Below, one piece after another: positions 1 to 5,360 of a DNA stretch of 7,142 nt. The stretch is from the NCBI GenBank assembly GCA_025965815.1, contig JAOPWF010000580.1, positions 1-7,142 of the forward strand, written 5' to 3'. The position numbers and the translations under genes are program-made. The notes beneath the pieces were generated by a model, which was given only the letters and a program-made list of their open reading frames with translations, had not been told where the DNA came from and did not search any database. The first letter of the stretch is position 1. Every line of letters begins with the position of its first letter. This DNA is from Mycobacterium sp. (GTDB lineage: Bacteria; Actinomycetota; Actinomycetes; Mycobacteriales; Mycobacteriaceae).

Positions 1-173
1 CACCCCCGACGACCACCGAGGCGCCGCCGACGACCACCGAGCCGCCGCCGCCGCCGACGTCGTCGTCGCCGCCCACGCAGCAGCCGCTCATCCCGACCAT
101 TCCGCCGATTCCGACCATCCCGGGACTGCCGCCGTTCATCCCGCAGCCCGGGGCGGCGGTCACGGGCGGCTGA
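1..173 (+). CDS. C-terminal end of a Pro/Thr-rich protein (5' end outside window)
   Basis: This is the last 56 codons of a reading frame that enters from the left edge (first complete codon at position 3) and stops at TGA 171-173. The visible part is low-complexity: two PPTTTE units in tandem, a run of five prolines, a short serine run, then a tail of the type PLIPTIPPIPTIPGLPPFIP that ends in a glycine-rich stub. Such extended Pro/Thr tails are common at the ends of mycobacterial exported or cell-wall-associated proteins, including some Mce-family proteins, lipoproteins and membrane proteins, so a surface location is plausible but inferred. No catalytic domain is visible and the protein family cannot be named. 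Codon third positions are almost all G or C, which supports real coding. It converges on the minus-strand gene ending at 177, with only 3 bp between the stop codons. Confidence 0.75.
   Translation, partial: PPTTTEAPPTTTEPPPPPTSSSPPTQQPLIPTIPPIPTIPGLPPFIPQPGAAVTGG
3..44 (+). repeat. 21-bp tandem repeat coding for PPTTTE units
   Basis: Two consecutive 21-bp units (3-23 and 24-44) share an almost identical 18-bp core, with one mismatch between positions 3-20 and 24-41. They encode PPTTTEA and PPTTTEP. The period is a whole number of codons, so copy number can change without a frameshift. More copies may lie left of the window. Confidence 0.7.
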
Positions 174-176
174 GCC

Positions 177-512
177 CTACCCCGTCCGGGCGGCGCGACG
201 GCGGCCCGCAACGGCCGACCGCGGCAGCCGAGCGGCGCGCGAATGGCCGACGAGCCGGTCGCCGGTGACGACGACGTCGAAGTCGAGGTTGAGTCGTATC
301 GGCTTGGTGACCGCCTGCCCCCGGGTAACCCGGTGACCGTCGGGTGATGGGTGTACTTCGACGTCCCGCAGCGGCACCGTCTCGCCAGTTCCGGTGGCGG
401 ATCCGGTCACACGTGTGCCGTCGTCGACGAAGGTGTAGACGACTGCGAGGGTGCCGATCGGAGTCTTGATGCTCACATCCCAGACCCCGGTCAGGTTCGT
501 TGGGCTGCTCAT
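177..512 (-). CDS. Conserved-looking small protein of unknown function, 111 aa
   Basis: I cannot assign a function. ATG at 512-510 opens a 111-residue protein that ends at TAG 179-177. The N-terminal 85 residues alternate hydrophobic and polar positions (GVWDVSIKTPIGTLAVVYTF, then VTGSATG, VPLRDVEVH, PIRLNLDFDVVVTGDRLVG), which suggests a small all-beta, lipocalin-like or ligand-binding fold. There is no signal peptide or membrane segment, so it should be cytosolic. The last 25 residues are rich in Arg and Ala. The same frame stays open upstream to 893, but that part overlaps the methyltransferase and has atypical, Arg/Ser-rich composition, so the internal ATG was chosen. The ribosome binding site is weak (GGTGG about 9 bases upstream). 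The gene starts 43 bp after the methyltransferase stop on the same strand and is probably the last gene of that operon. Confidence 0.75.
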   Translation of the reverse strand: MSSPTNLTGVWDVSIKTPIGTLAVVYTFVDDGTRVTGSATGTGETVPLRDVEVHPSPDGHRVTRGQAVTKPIRLNLDFDVVVTGDRLVGHSRAARLPRSAVAGRRRAARTG

Positions 513-555
513 CAGACCGCCACCGGGATGCGCCACTGTTGGTCCAGCCGGCTGA

Positions 556-1647
556 TCAGTCCGCCCTGCGCTGCTTGACCAGGACCAACTGCGCCAACGG
601 AATCTGCATCGGCTCGGGTGCCGCCGCCAGCCGGGCCGCGACGCGGGACTCCAGCTGGTCGACGAACTCCGCCCTGCGTGGGTCCGTCGGTCCGCCCTCC
701 AGCGCGGTGGCCAACGTAGGGAACAGCGACGCCCGCGAGAACGCCGCCCATTTCGCGCCGAAAGCCTTGGCGTCCTTGTCGAGCCGGAACTGGTCGAAGA
801 ACCGGTCCTCGGCGTCGAACACCTTGAGATGCTCGATCGACAGCGCTTCGAAGCGACCCGACGGTGCGAACGGCGCACGGAAGTTCGCTTCACTTCTTCC
901 TACCGTCGGGATGGACATTCGCCCGACCTCGTCCTCGCTCAGCGTTTCCTGGGACACCATCTCGGCCAGCACCGCGACGATGCCGTCCAGCAGCGGCCGA
1001 TAACCGAATTCCCCGGACTCGTCGACGGCCATTGTCATCACCACCAGGCGCCCACCCGGACGCAGTTCGCGACCGCGGAACGCGACGAAGTCATTCCAGT
1101 CCTGCGCGGCCTGCTTGCCGTACGCCGCCCGGACCGCCTTGTCGTTGCTGTAGGCCACCTGCACGTGGTCCGGGATAGGGACGGGCGCCCGGCTCAGCCA
1201 CTGCACCGCCCACGAAGTCCATCCCAGCGTCACACTGCACGACGGAATGATCTGCCTATAGAACGAGCGTCCGACCGCCGAGGCGAATGCGGCGGCGTCC
1301 TTACGGAGGTAACTGTCCGGGTCGTCGGCCAGCGTCTGGAACATCACGGTGAAGTCGTTCTCGGGAACATCGGTGTGCGCGACCAGGATCGGCTGCTCGG
1401 GGCGGGTGCGCTTTCTGAGCTCGTCGATCGCGGCGGAGATCGGCAGCAGCGAGTTGTGCCCGGTCGACGCGCCGTAGTCGGCGATGACAATCGAGTGCGG
1501 CGGCGACGGTAGGGGAATCTCGCCGGCGGCCTGCCGGAAGAGTGCCACCGCGGGTTGCAGTCCGGCGGCCTGCAGCCGCGACCGGCCGCCGTAGGACCCT
1601 CCGCCCTCCATCGGCTCCGGCCGGACCACCGCGCTGGATTCCGGCAC
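556..1647 (-). CDS. SABATH-family SAM-dependent carboxyl methyltransferase, 363 aa (candidate fatty acid O-methyltransferase)
   Basis: Predicted to transfer the methyl group of S-adenosylmethionine to a free carboxylate, making a methyl ester. It shows the ordered hallmarks of the SABATH family (Pfam Methyltransf_7), best known from plant salicylate, benzoate and jasmonate methyltransferases: MEGGGSYGGRSRLQ near residues 13-26, the SAM-binding segment IADYGASTGHNSLLPI at 55-70, HTDVPENDF at 91-99, the SFYRQIIPS / WTSWAVQWLS block at 128-152, and RELRPGGRLVVM at 193-204. About 360 residues is normal for the family. A fatty acid O-methyltransferase has been described in mycobacteria (M. marinum FAMT), so fatty acid is my favoured substrate; this is inference. 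Start: GTG 1647, six bases after a GGAG. It begins 2 bp after the lapA stop. TTG 1653 is an alternative start, and the open frame running up to 1911 is an overlap artefact. No signal peptide or membrane segment. Confidence 0.88.
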   Translation of the reverse strand: MPESSAVVRPEPMEGGGSYGGRSRLQAAGLQPAVALFRQAAGEIPLPSPPHSIVIADYGASTGHNSLLPISAAIDELRKRTRPEQPILVAHTDVPENDFTVMFQTLADDPDSYLRKDAAAFASAVGRSFYRQIIPSCSVTLGWTSWAVQWLSRAPVPIPDHVQVAYSNDKAVRAAYGKQAAQDWNDFVAFRGRELRPGGRLVVMTMAVDESGEFGYRPLLDGIVAVLAEMVSQETLSEDEVGRMSIPTVGRSEANFRAPFAPSGRFEALSIEHLKVFDAEDRFFDQFRLDKDAKAFGAKWAAFSRASLFPTLATALEGGPTDPRRAEFVDQLESRVAARLAAAPEPMQIPLAQLVLVKQRRAD

Positions 1648-1649
1648 GG

Positions 1650-1892
1650 TCAACTCCGTCGGCGACGGCGCAGCAGGAGTCCGACGAGCACCCCCACCAC
1701 GGCGATGATGGTCAGAATGAACCACATCGGGGATTCGACGGTGACCCAGAGGATGTGGATGCCCACCCGGTCGCGGTTCTGCGCGACGAAGACCGCCGCA
1801 AGCGCGACCAGGATGATGGCAAACCAGTGACGCAGCGCGAACCGACGGACACCCCGGCCCGCCGGCGGTGTCTCGATGTCGGCCGCAGCCAT
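1650..1892 (-). CDS. LapA-domain small inner-membrane protein, 80 aa
   Basis: A short integral membrane protein. After a cytosolic N-terminus come a first membrane helix (about residues 21-37, RHWFAIILVALAAVFVAQN), a connecting segment with the typical QNRDRVGIHILW pattern, a second helix (about 54-74, SPMWFILTIIAVVGVLVGL) and a basic end of five arginines. This layout fits the LapA / DUF1049 family (Pfam LapA_dom), named for an E. coli protein linked to lipopolysaccharide assembly; mycobacteria lack LPS, so the role here is unknown. The five arginines next to helix 2 predict a cytosolic C-terminus. ATG 1892 follows a strong GGGAGG with five-base spacing. The stop lies 2 bp before the methyltransferase GTG, so the two are very probably co-transcribed and may be translationally coupled. 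Confidence 0.85.
   Translation of the reverse strand: MAAADIETPPAGRGVRRFALRHWFAIILVALAAVFVAQNRDRVGIHILWVTVESPMWFILTIIAVVGVLVGLLLRRRRRS
1654..1657 (-). promoter_or_regulatory. Ribosome binding site deciding the methyltransferase start
   Basis: GGAG (read on the minus strand, 1657 to 1654) lies six bases upstream of GTG 1647 and inside the last codons of lapA. The spacing favours GTG 1647 over TTG 1653, which would leave no room for a Shine-Dalgarno site. Confidence 0.6.
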
Positions 1893-1897
1893 TGGGA

Positions 1898-1903
1898 CCT
1901 CCC
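1898..1903 (-). promoter_or_regulatory. Strong ribosome binding site of the LapA-domain gene
   Basis: GGGAGG on the minus strand, five bases before ATG 1892, is a near-perfect Shine-Dalgarno match. It fixes the start and shows that this gene has a real 5' leader, unlike the divergent gene at 2010. Confidence 0.8.
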
Positions 1904-1931
1904 GTAGTCACGATGACGAACCCGTCGACTC

Positions 1932-1937
1932 ACGGTA
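1932..1937 (-). promoter_or_regulatory. Possible -10 element for the lapA-methyltransferase operon
   Basis: TACCGT (read 1937 to 1932) fits the mycobacterial TANNNT -10 pattern and would start transcription near 1925, giving a leader of about 33 bases that contains the strong ribosome binding site. No recognisable -35 hexamer lies 16-18 bases upstream. It sits in the 117-bp divergent spacer 1893-2009, which also carries the promoter of the SHOCT-domain gene on the other strand and a small inverted repeat, GTCA-CGA-TGAC, at 1907-1917. Weak prediction. Confidence 0.3.
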
Positions 1938-1997
1938 GTCGCCGCGGGACACGGGCACCCGGTGAAACCGCGCGCGGAGATGAACCGCCCCCTCGCT

Positions 1998-2003
1998 TAC
2001 ACT
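1998..2003 (+). promoter_or_regulatory. -10 element TACACT, leaderless start of the SHOCT-domain gene
   Basis: TACACT fits TANNNT and is followed by exactly six bases and then ATG 2010, so transcription would begin on the A of the start codon. There is no Shine-Dalgarno sequence between them. This is the standard layout of mycobacterial leaderless mRNAs. No clear -35 element is visible. Confidence 0.6.
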
Positions 2004-2009
2004 TCGCCC

Positions 2010-2720
2010 ATGAGCGGGGGACGAACGCCGGCGCGAATTCTTGTCGGTGTCTCGATCGTGACGCTGGTGGTCTCGATCGTCGGCTTCGTCGTGACGCTCA
2101 TTCTGAACGCGTTCTTTCTCGACGACGTCGATAAGTTCGGCGAGGTGCCGATACCGGGCTCGAACAGCCTGCACCTACCCGCCGGTGAGGTGACGATCAG
2201 CTTCCGCACGCAGCTCATCGGAAGTAGCGGCGGCAGTGGCCTGCCGGTTCCCCGACTCAGCATGAACATCGCGGCACCGTCCGGCCTGCCGGACCCGGTG
2301 GTAACCGAGAACTTCGGTGGCACAACGACTGTCAACGGCGATGCACGTCGCCGGGTCTGGGTGGCTCAGATCGCGCAGGACGGGAACTACACCGTTACCA
2401 CCAACGGGCAGGTGGGTGCATTCCTGGATCCGCGCCTCGCATTCGGCCAGAGCAATTCGCAGATCTCGTTGCCGTGGATATTCGCCGCCCTGTTCGGAAT
2501 CGGTTTGGTGGGTCTCTTCGCCTCGGTGCGGTGGCTGCGGCGGAGCCGACGATCCATGCCGCCCGTCGGGCTGGCCGACTATTCGCCGACCGCGAGCTAC
2601 CCGCCGACCGATGATGGGGTCCGCATCGAACAGTTGAAAACACTTGCCGGGCTGCGTGACTCCGGCGCCCTCACGCAGGACGAGTTCGAGGCGGAGAAGC
2701 GCAAGCTGCTCAACGATTAG
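2010..2720 (+). CDS. Two-TM membrane protein with extracytoplasmic domain and C-terminal SHOCT domain, 236 aa
   Basis: Not recognised by name. Order of parts: a first membrane helix at about residues 9-34 (ILVGVSIVTLVVSIVGFVVT), an extracytoplasmic beta-rich stretch at about 40-150, a second helix at about 152-175 (ISLPWIFAALFGIGLVGLFA) followed by a basic WLRRSRRS anchor, a flexible Pro/Tyr linker, and a SHOCT-type end at about 205-236 (IEQLKTLAGLRDSGALTQDE, then FEAEKRKLLND). SHOCT is a short helical domain found at the ends of many bacterial proteins and thought to mediate oligomerisation. The basic residues after helix 2 put both termini in the cytosol. ATG 2010 was chosen over in-frame ATGs at 1962 and 1980 because the -10 element TACACT lies directly before it. 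The stop overlaps that of the convergent hydrolase gene by 4 bp. Role unknown, possibly envelope-related. Confidence 0.8.
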   Translation: MSGGRTPARILVGVSIVTLVVSIVGFVVTLILNAFFLDDVDKFGEVPIPGSNSLHLPAGEVTISFRTQLIGSSGGSGLPVPRLSMNIAAPSGLPDPVVTENFGGTTTVNGDARRRVWVAQIAQDGNYTVTTNGQVGAFLDPRLAFGQSNSQISLPWIFAALFGIGLVGLFASVRWLRRSRRSMPPVGLADYSPTASYPPTDDGVRIEQLKTLAGLRDSGALTQDEFEAEKRKLLND

Positions 2721-3352
2721 TGCCCCCTGGCCACCCAGTCGTCGTAGTTGACGATCTCATCGCCGATGGTGGTTGTGTCGCCGTGACCGGTATAGACGAC
2801 CGTGTCCCGAGGCAGCGGTCCGAGCCGCCCGGATATCGACTCCAGGATGGTGGGGAAGTCGGAGAACGAGCGTCCGGTCGCGCCGGGTCCGCCCTGGAAC
2901 AGGGTGTCTCCGCTGAACACCGCGTCCAGATCGGGCGCATGCCAGCAGACCGATCCCGGCGAGTGGCCCGGCGTGTGCAGCGCGCGCAACTCGATGCCGC
3001 CGACGGTGAGGGTGTCCCCGTCGGACACGGCGCGAAAGCTCTTGTCCGGGTGCGTCATCTGCCAGAGCATCTCGTCGGCAGGATGCAGCAGCACCGGGGC
3101 GTCCAGCGCCTCGCCGAGTTCTGGGGCGACCGTCACGTGGTCGTTGTGGCCGTGCGTGCACACCACCGCGACGACATTGCGGTCACCGACCGCCGCCACG
3201 ATGGGCGCCGCATCGTGCGCCGCATCGAAGACCACGACGTCGGAGTCGTCGCCGACGATCCAGATGTTTTTGTCGACTTCCCAACTGCCGCCGTCGAGTT
3301 CGAAGGTGCCGTGGGTCACCACACGTGCGATGCCGCGCTGCCCGCTGCTCAT
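2717..3352 (-). CDS. Metallo-beta-lactamase-fold hydrolase, 211 aa; candidate S-formylmycothiol hydrolase (Rv2260-like)
   Basis: A glyoxalase-II-type metallohydrolase. The metal-binding set is complete: THGHNDH at residues 66-72 (H67, H69, D71, H72), H130 in HTPGHSPG, D149 in FSGDTLF and H190 in YTGHGD, so a two-metal thioesterase-like active site is expected. It lacks the extra C-terminal substrate domain of classical glyoxalase II. It lies immediately downstream of mscR: the mscR TGA (3354-3352) shares a base with ATG 3352, giving TGATG. A GTG one codon earlier (3355) is an equally possible start, giving 212 residues. In M. tuberculosis the gene after mscR (Rv2260) also encodes a protein of this type, from memory. 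MscR produces S-formylmycothiol, so hydrolysis of that thioester to formate and mycothiol is a natural proposal, but it is inferred from context. Cytosolic, no signal peptide. Confidence 0.88.
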   Translation of the reverse strand: MSSGQRGIARVVTHGTFELDGGSWEVDKNIWIVGDDSDVVVFDAAHDAAPIVAAVGDRNVVAVVCTHGHNDHVTVAPELGEALDAPVLLHPADEMLWQMTHPDKSFRAVSDGDTLTVGGIELRALHTPGHSPGSVCWHAPDLDAVFSGDTLFQGGPGATGRSFSDFPTILESISGRLGPLPRDTVVYTGHGDTTTIGDEIVNYDDWVARGH

Positions 3353-4437
3353 CACAGCATCACCACCGAGCGCAGCACCTCACCGGAATGCATCTTTTTG
3401 AACGCGTCTTCGATGCCGTCCAGTCCGATGCGTTCGGACACGAACTTCTCCAGCGGCAGCCGGCCTTGCAGGTAGAGGCTGATCAACGTCGGGAAATCCC
3501 GCTCCGGCAGGCAGTCGCCGTACCAGGAGGACTTGAGCGAGCCACCGCGGGAGAAGAAGTCGATCAGCGGCATGTCGATGCGCATGTCCGGAGTCGGGAC
3601 ACCGACGAGCACAACCGTTCCCGCCAGGTCTCTGGCGTAGAAAGCCTGCTTCCACGTTTCCGGTCGGCCGACCGCGTCGATCACGACGTCGGTGCCGAAA
3701 CCGTCGGTGAGATCGGCAATCGCCTCGACGACGTCGGTGTTGCGGGCGTTGACGGTGTGCGTGGCGCCGAACTCGAGGGCCCACTCCAGCTTGGTGTCGT
3801 CGGTGTCGACGGCGATGATCCGGCGCGCGCCGACCAGTCGCGCCCCGGCGATCGCGGCATCGCCGACGCCGCCGCAGCCGATCACCGCGACGGTGTCGTC
3901 ACGCGACACGGCCGCGGTGTTCACCGCGGCGCCCAGACCGGCCATCACACCGCAGCCCAGCAGCCCCGCGACCGCGGGGTCCGCGGCGGGGTCGACCTTG
4001 GTACACTGGCCCTCGTGCACGAGCGTCTTGTCCGCGAAGGCGCCGATGCCCAGCGCGGGAGTGAGCTCGGTGCCGTCGGTCAGGGTCATCTTCTGCGCGG
4101 CGTTGTGGGTGCTGAAGCAGTACCACGGCCGGCCGCGCTTGCAGGCACGGCACTGTCCGCACACCGCGCGCCAGTTCAGGATGACGAAATCACCGGGCTC
4201 GACCGCGGTCACACCAGGGCCGACCGATTCCACGGTGCCGGCGGCCTCGTGCCCGAGCAGGAAGGGGTATTCGTCGTTGATGCCACCCTCGCGATAGGTG
4301 AGGTCGGTGTGGCAGACACCGCAGGCGATGACGTCGACGACGACTTCGCCAGGTCCCGGATCGGGGATGACCACATTCACCAGTTCGAGCGGTTCGCCCT
4401 TTTTCCGTGAAATCACACCGCGCACTGTCTGACTCAT
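3352..4437 (-). CDS. mscR: S-(hydroxymethyl)mycothiol dehydrogenase / S-nitrosomycothiol reductase, 361 aa
   Basis: NAD-dependent zinc alcohol dehydrogenase of the MDR superfamily. It oxidises S-hydroxymethylmycothiol, the spontaneous adduct of formaldehyde and mycothiol, to S-formylmycothiol, and members of this group also reduce S-nitrosomycothiol, so it serves formaldehyde and NO detoxification in the cytosol. Catalytic zinc ligands are visible: C42 in GVCHTD, H63-E64 in GHEAAG and C162 in GCGVMAG. The structural zinc loop has C93, C96, C99 and C107. The Rossmann motif GCGGVG is at 187-192, with D211 (AVDTDD) as the expected NAD-selective residue. Length, start (MSQTVRGVI) and end (LRSVVML) agree with M. 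tuberculosis MscR as I remember it. ATG 4437 was preferred over ATG 4449 because it matches that N-terminus and lies just after a -10 element. It is overlapped by its downstream hydrolase gene and divergent from the dioxygenase gene across 38 bp. Confidence 0.95.
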   Translation of the reverse strand: MSQTVRGVISRKKGEPLELVNVVIPDPGPGEVVVDVIACGVCHTDLTYREGGINDEYPFLLGHEAAGTVESVGPGVTAVEPGDFVILNWRAVCGQCRACKRGRPWYCFSTHNAAQKMTLTDGTELTPALGIGAFADKTLVHEGQCTKVDPAADPAVAGLLGCGVMAGLGAAVNTAAVSRDDTVAVIGCGGVGDAAIAGARLVGARRIIAVDTDDTKLEWALEFGATHTVNARNTDVVEAIADLTDGFGTDVVIDAVGRPETWKQAFYARDLAGTVVLVGVPTPDMRIDMPLIDFFSRGGSLKSSWYGDCLPERDFPTLISLYLQGRLPLEKFVSERIGLDGIEDAFKKMHSGEVLRSVVML

Positions 4438-4444
4438 GGGGTAC

Positions 4445-4450
4445 AACATA
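4445..4450 (-). promoter_or_regulatory. -10 element TATGTT of mscR, probably leaderless
   Basis: Read on the minus strand, TATGTT (4450 to 4445) is followed by seven bases (GTACCCC) and ATG 4437. That places transcription start at or one base before the start codon. No Shine-Dalgarno sequence is present. A -35 element 17 bases upstream would occupy 4473-4468 (GCTTAG, poor match), which runs into the region needed by the divergent dioxygenase gene. Confidence 0.55.
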
Positions 4451-4475
4451 GCGCCCGGGGTGCGAAGCTAAGCGC

Positions 4476-5246
4476 ATGATCCCGGCGCTGTACCTGTCCC
4501 ATGGGGCACCACCACTGGTCGACGACGAGCTATGGGTGTCGCAGCTGACCACCTGGGCCGACGAGCTCCCGGCACCGACGGCGATTCTGGTGGTCTCCGC
4601 GCACTGGGAGTCGGCGCCGCTGACGATCGGGTCCACGTCGGCAAGCACGCCACTGACCTACGACTTCTGGGGATTTCCGGACCGCTACTACGCCGTCACC
4701 TACGACTCGCCGGGCGCGCCCGAACTGGCCGTGCGCATCACGTCGCTGATGCCCGCCGATGAGCCGGTCACCTACGACCACAACCGCAGGCTCGATCACG
4801 GCGCCTACGTTCCGCTCACGGTCATGTATCCCGAGGCCGACATTCCGGTGCTGCAGATCTCGATGCCCGGCCTCGACCCCGAACGCCTCCTGCACATCGG
4901 GCAGCGGCTGCGCCCCTTGCGCGACGAGGGAGTACTGGTAATCGGCTCGGGATTCACCACGCACGGCCTGCCGTTCCTCACCGATCCCCGCCCGCAGGCG
5001 CCCGCGCCGCACTGGTCCCGCGAATTCGATGCGTGGGTTTCCGAGCGGTTCGCCGCCGGGGACCTCGACTCACTCATCGACTTCCGGGCGCGGGCGCCGG
5101 GCATGCCGTACGCGCACCCGTCGATCGAGCACTTCGCGCCGTTGTTCGTCGCGCTGGGTGCATCCGCCGACTCCGAGCAGGTGCCCCGGCAGGTTATCGA
5201 CGGCTACTGGATGGGCCTGGCCAAACGGTCGATCCAGCTGGCCTGA
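4476..5246 (+). CDS. LigB/DODA-type class III extradiol ring-cleavage dioxygenase, 256 aa
   Basis: A small metal-dependent enzyme of the LigB superfamily, DODA subgroup, which includes plant 4,5-DOPA extradiol dioxygenase and E. coli YgiD. The expected metal-binding histidines are present: H9 in LYLSHGAPPL, H43 in ILVVSAHWES and H219 in HPSIEHFAPL. H163 in the GSGFTTHGL motif corresponds to the conserved active-site histidine near the family's GSGN..H motif, and H108 in RRLDHGAY is a further conserved position. FWGFPDRYY and YWMGLAKRSIQ are also typical. The full-length size of about 256 residues fits the family. The natural substrate, presumably a catechol, cannot be told from sequence, and no other aromatic-degradation genes are in the window. 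ATG 4476 is only 38 bp from mscR and divergent; no Shine-Dalgarno is visible. A degenerate GAAGCT at 4464-4469, six bases before ATG, would fit a leaderless start. Confidence 0.88.
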   Translation: MIPALYLSHGAPPLVDDELWVSQLTTWADELPAPTAILVVSAHWESAPLTIGSTSASTPLTYDFWGFPDRYYAVTYDSPGAPELAVRITSLMPADEPVTYDHNRRLDHGAYVPLTVMYPEADIPVLQISMPGLDPERLLHIGQRLRPLRDEGVLVIGSGFTTHGLPFLTDPRPQAPAPHWSREFDAWVSERFAAGDLDSLIDFRARAPGMPYAHPSIEHFAPLFVALGASADSEQVPRQVIDGYWMGLAKRSIQLA

Positions 5247-5314
5247 CCCGGCGCCGCCGCCTGCGAAGCACCCAGTAATTCACGTGTCTGCATTATTCGG
5301 TTCGTTTGCACGGT

Positions 5315-5320
5315 TACGCT
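5315..5320 (+). promoter_or_regulatory. Possible -10 element TACGCT upstream of the linear amide hydrolase gene
   Basis: TACGCT fits TANNNT and would start transcription near 5327, leaving a leader of about 34 bases that contains the strong ribosome binding site. No good -35 hexamer lies at the normal distance. It is in the 114-bp spacer 5247-5360, where I see no convincing terminator for the dioxygenase gene. Confidence 0.35.
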
Positions 5321-5347
5321 GGCGCCGCCCAGCCACGCCGGCCCGTT

Positions 5348-5354
5348 GGAGGAA
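5348..5354 (+). promoter_or_regulatory. Ribosome binding site fixing the Cys2 start of the amide hydrolase
   Basis: GGAGGAA, six bases before ATG 5361, is a near-perfect Shine-Dalgarno sequence. It excludes the in-frame TTG at 5346 as start, because that codon would sit on the site itself, and it puts the nucleophile cysteine directly after the initiator methionine. Confidence 0.85.
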
Positions 5355-5360
5355 CCCTCG

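Noticed and set aside
545..554. Palindrome CAGCCGGCTG just after the methyltransferase stop codon, considered as a terminator
   Set aside because: The arms have no loop and no T-run follows; a 10-bp GC palindrome is common by chance in DNA of this composition.
513..893. Upstream extension of the 111-residue protein to 893
   Set aside because: The extension is Arg/Ser-rich shadow sequence within the methyltransferase gene; the conserved-looking fold begins at ATG 512.
829..1512. 227-codon plus-strand open frame opposite the methyltransferase gene
   Set aside because: Composition is dominated by Arg, His and Val with no motif; the opposite strand holds a complete SABATH methyltransferase.
1648..1911. 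N-terminal extension of the methyltransferase to an ATG at 1911
   Set aside because: This part overlaps the LapA-domain gene in another frame, has low-complexity Gly/Arg/Pro content, and precedes the SABATH start region. The GGAG-spaced GTG at 1647 is a better start.
2720..3475. 251-codon plus-strand open frame opposite the metallohydrolase gene
   Set aside because: Mirror frame of a gene with a complete metal-binding site; no recognisable domain and no ribosome binding site.
3325..4410. 361-codon plus-strand open frame opposite mscR
   Set aside because: It is antisense to a clearly recognised enzyme, is rich in Arg, His, Asp and Val as expected for the complement of high-GC coding DNA, and shows no domain.
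4438..4449. ATG 4449 as the mscR start
   Set aside because: It adds only four residues, lies within the likely -10 element TATGTT, and does not match the MSQTVRG start of known MscR proteins.
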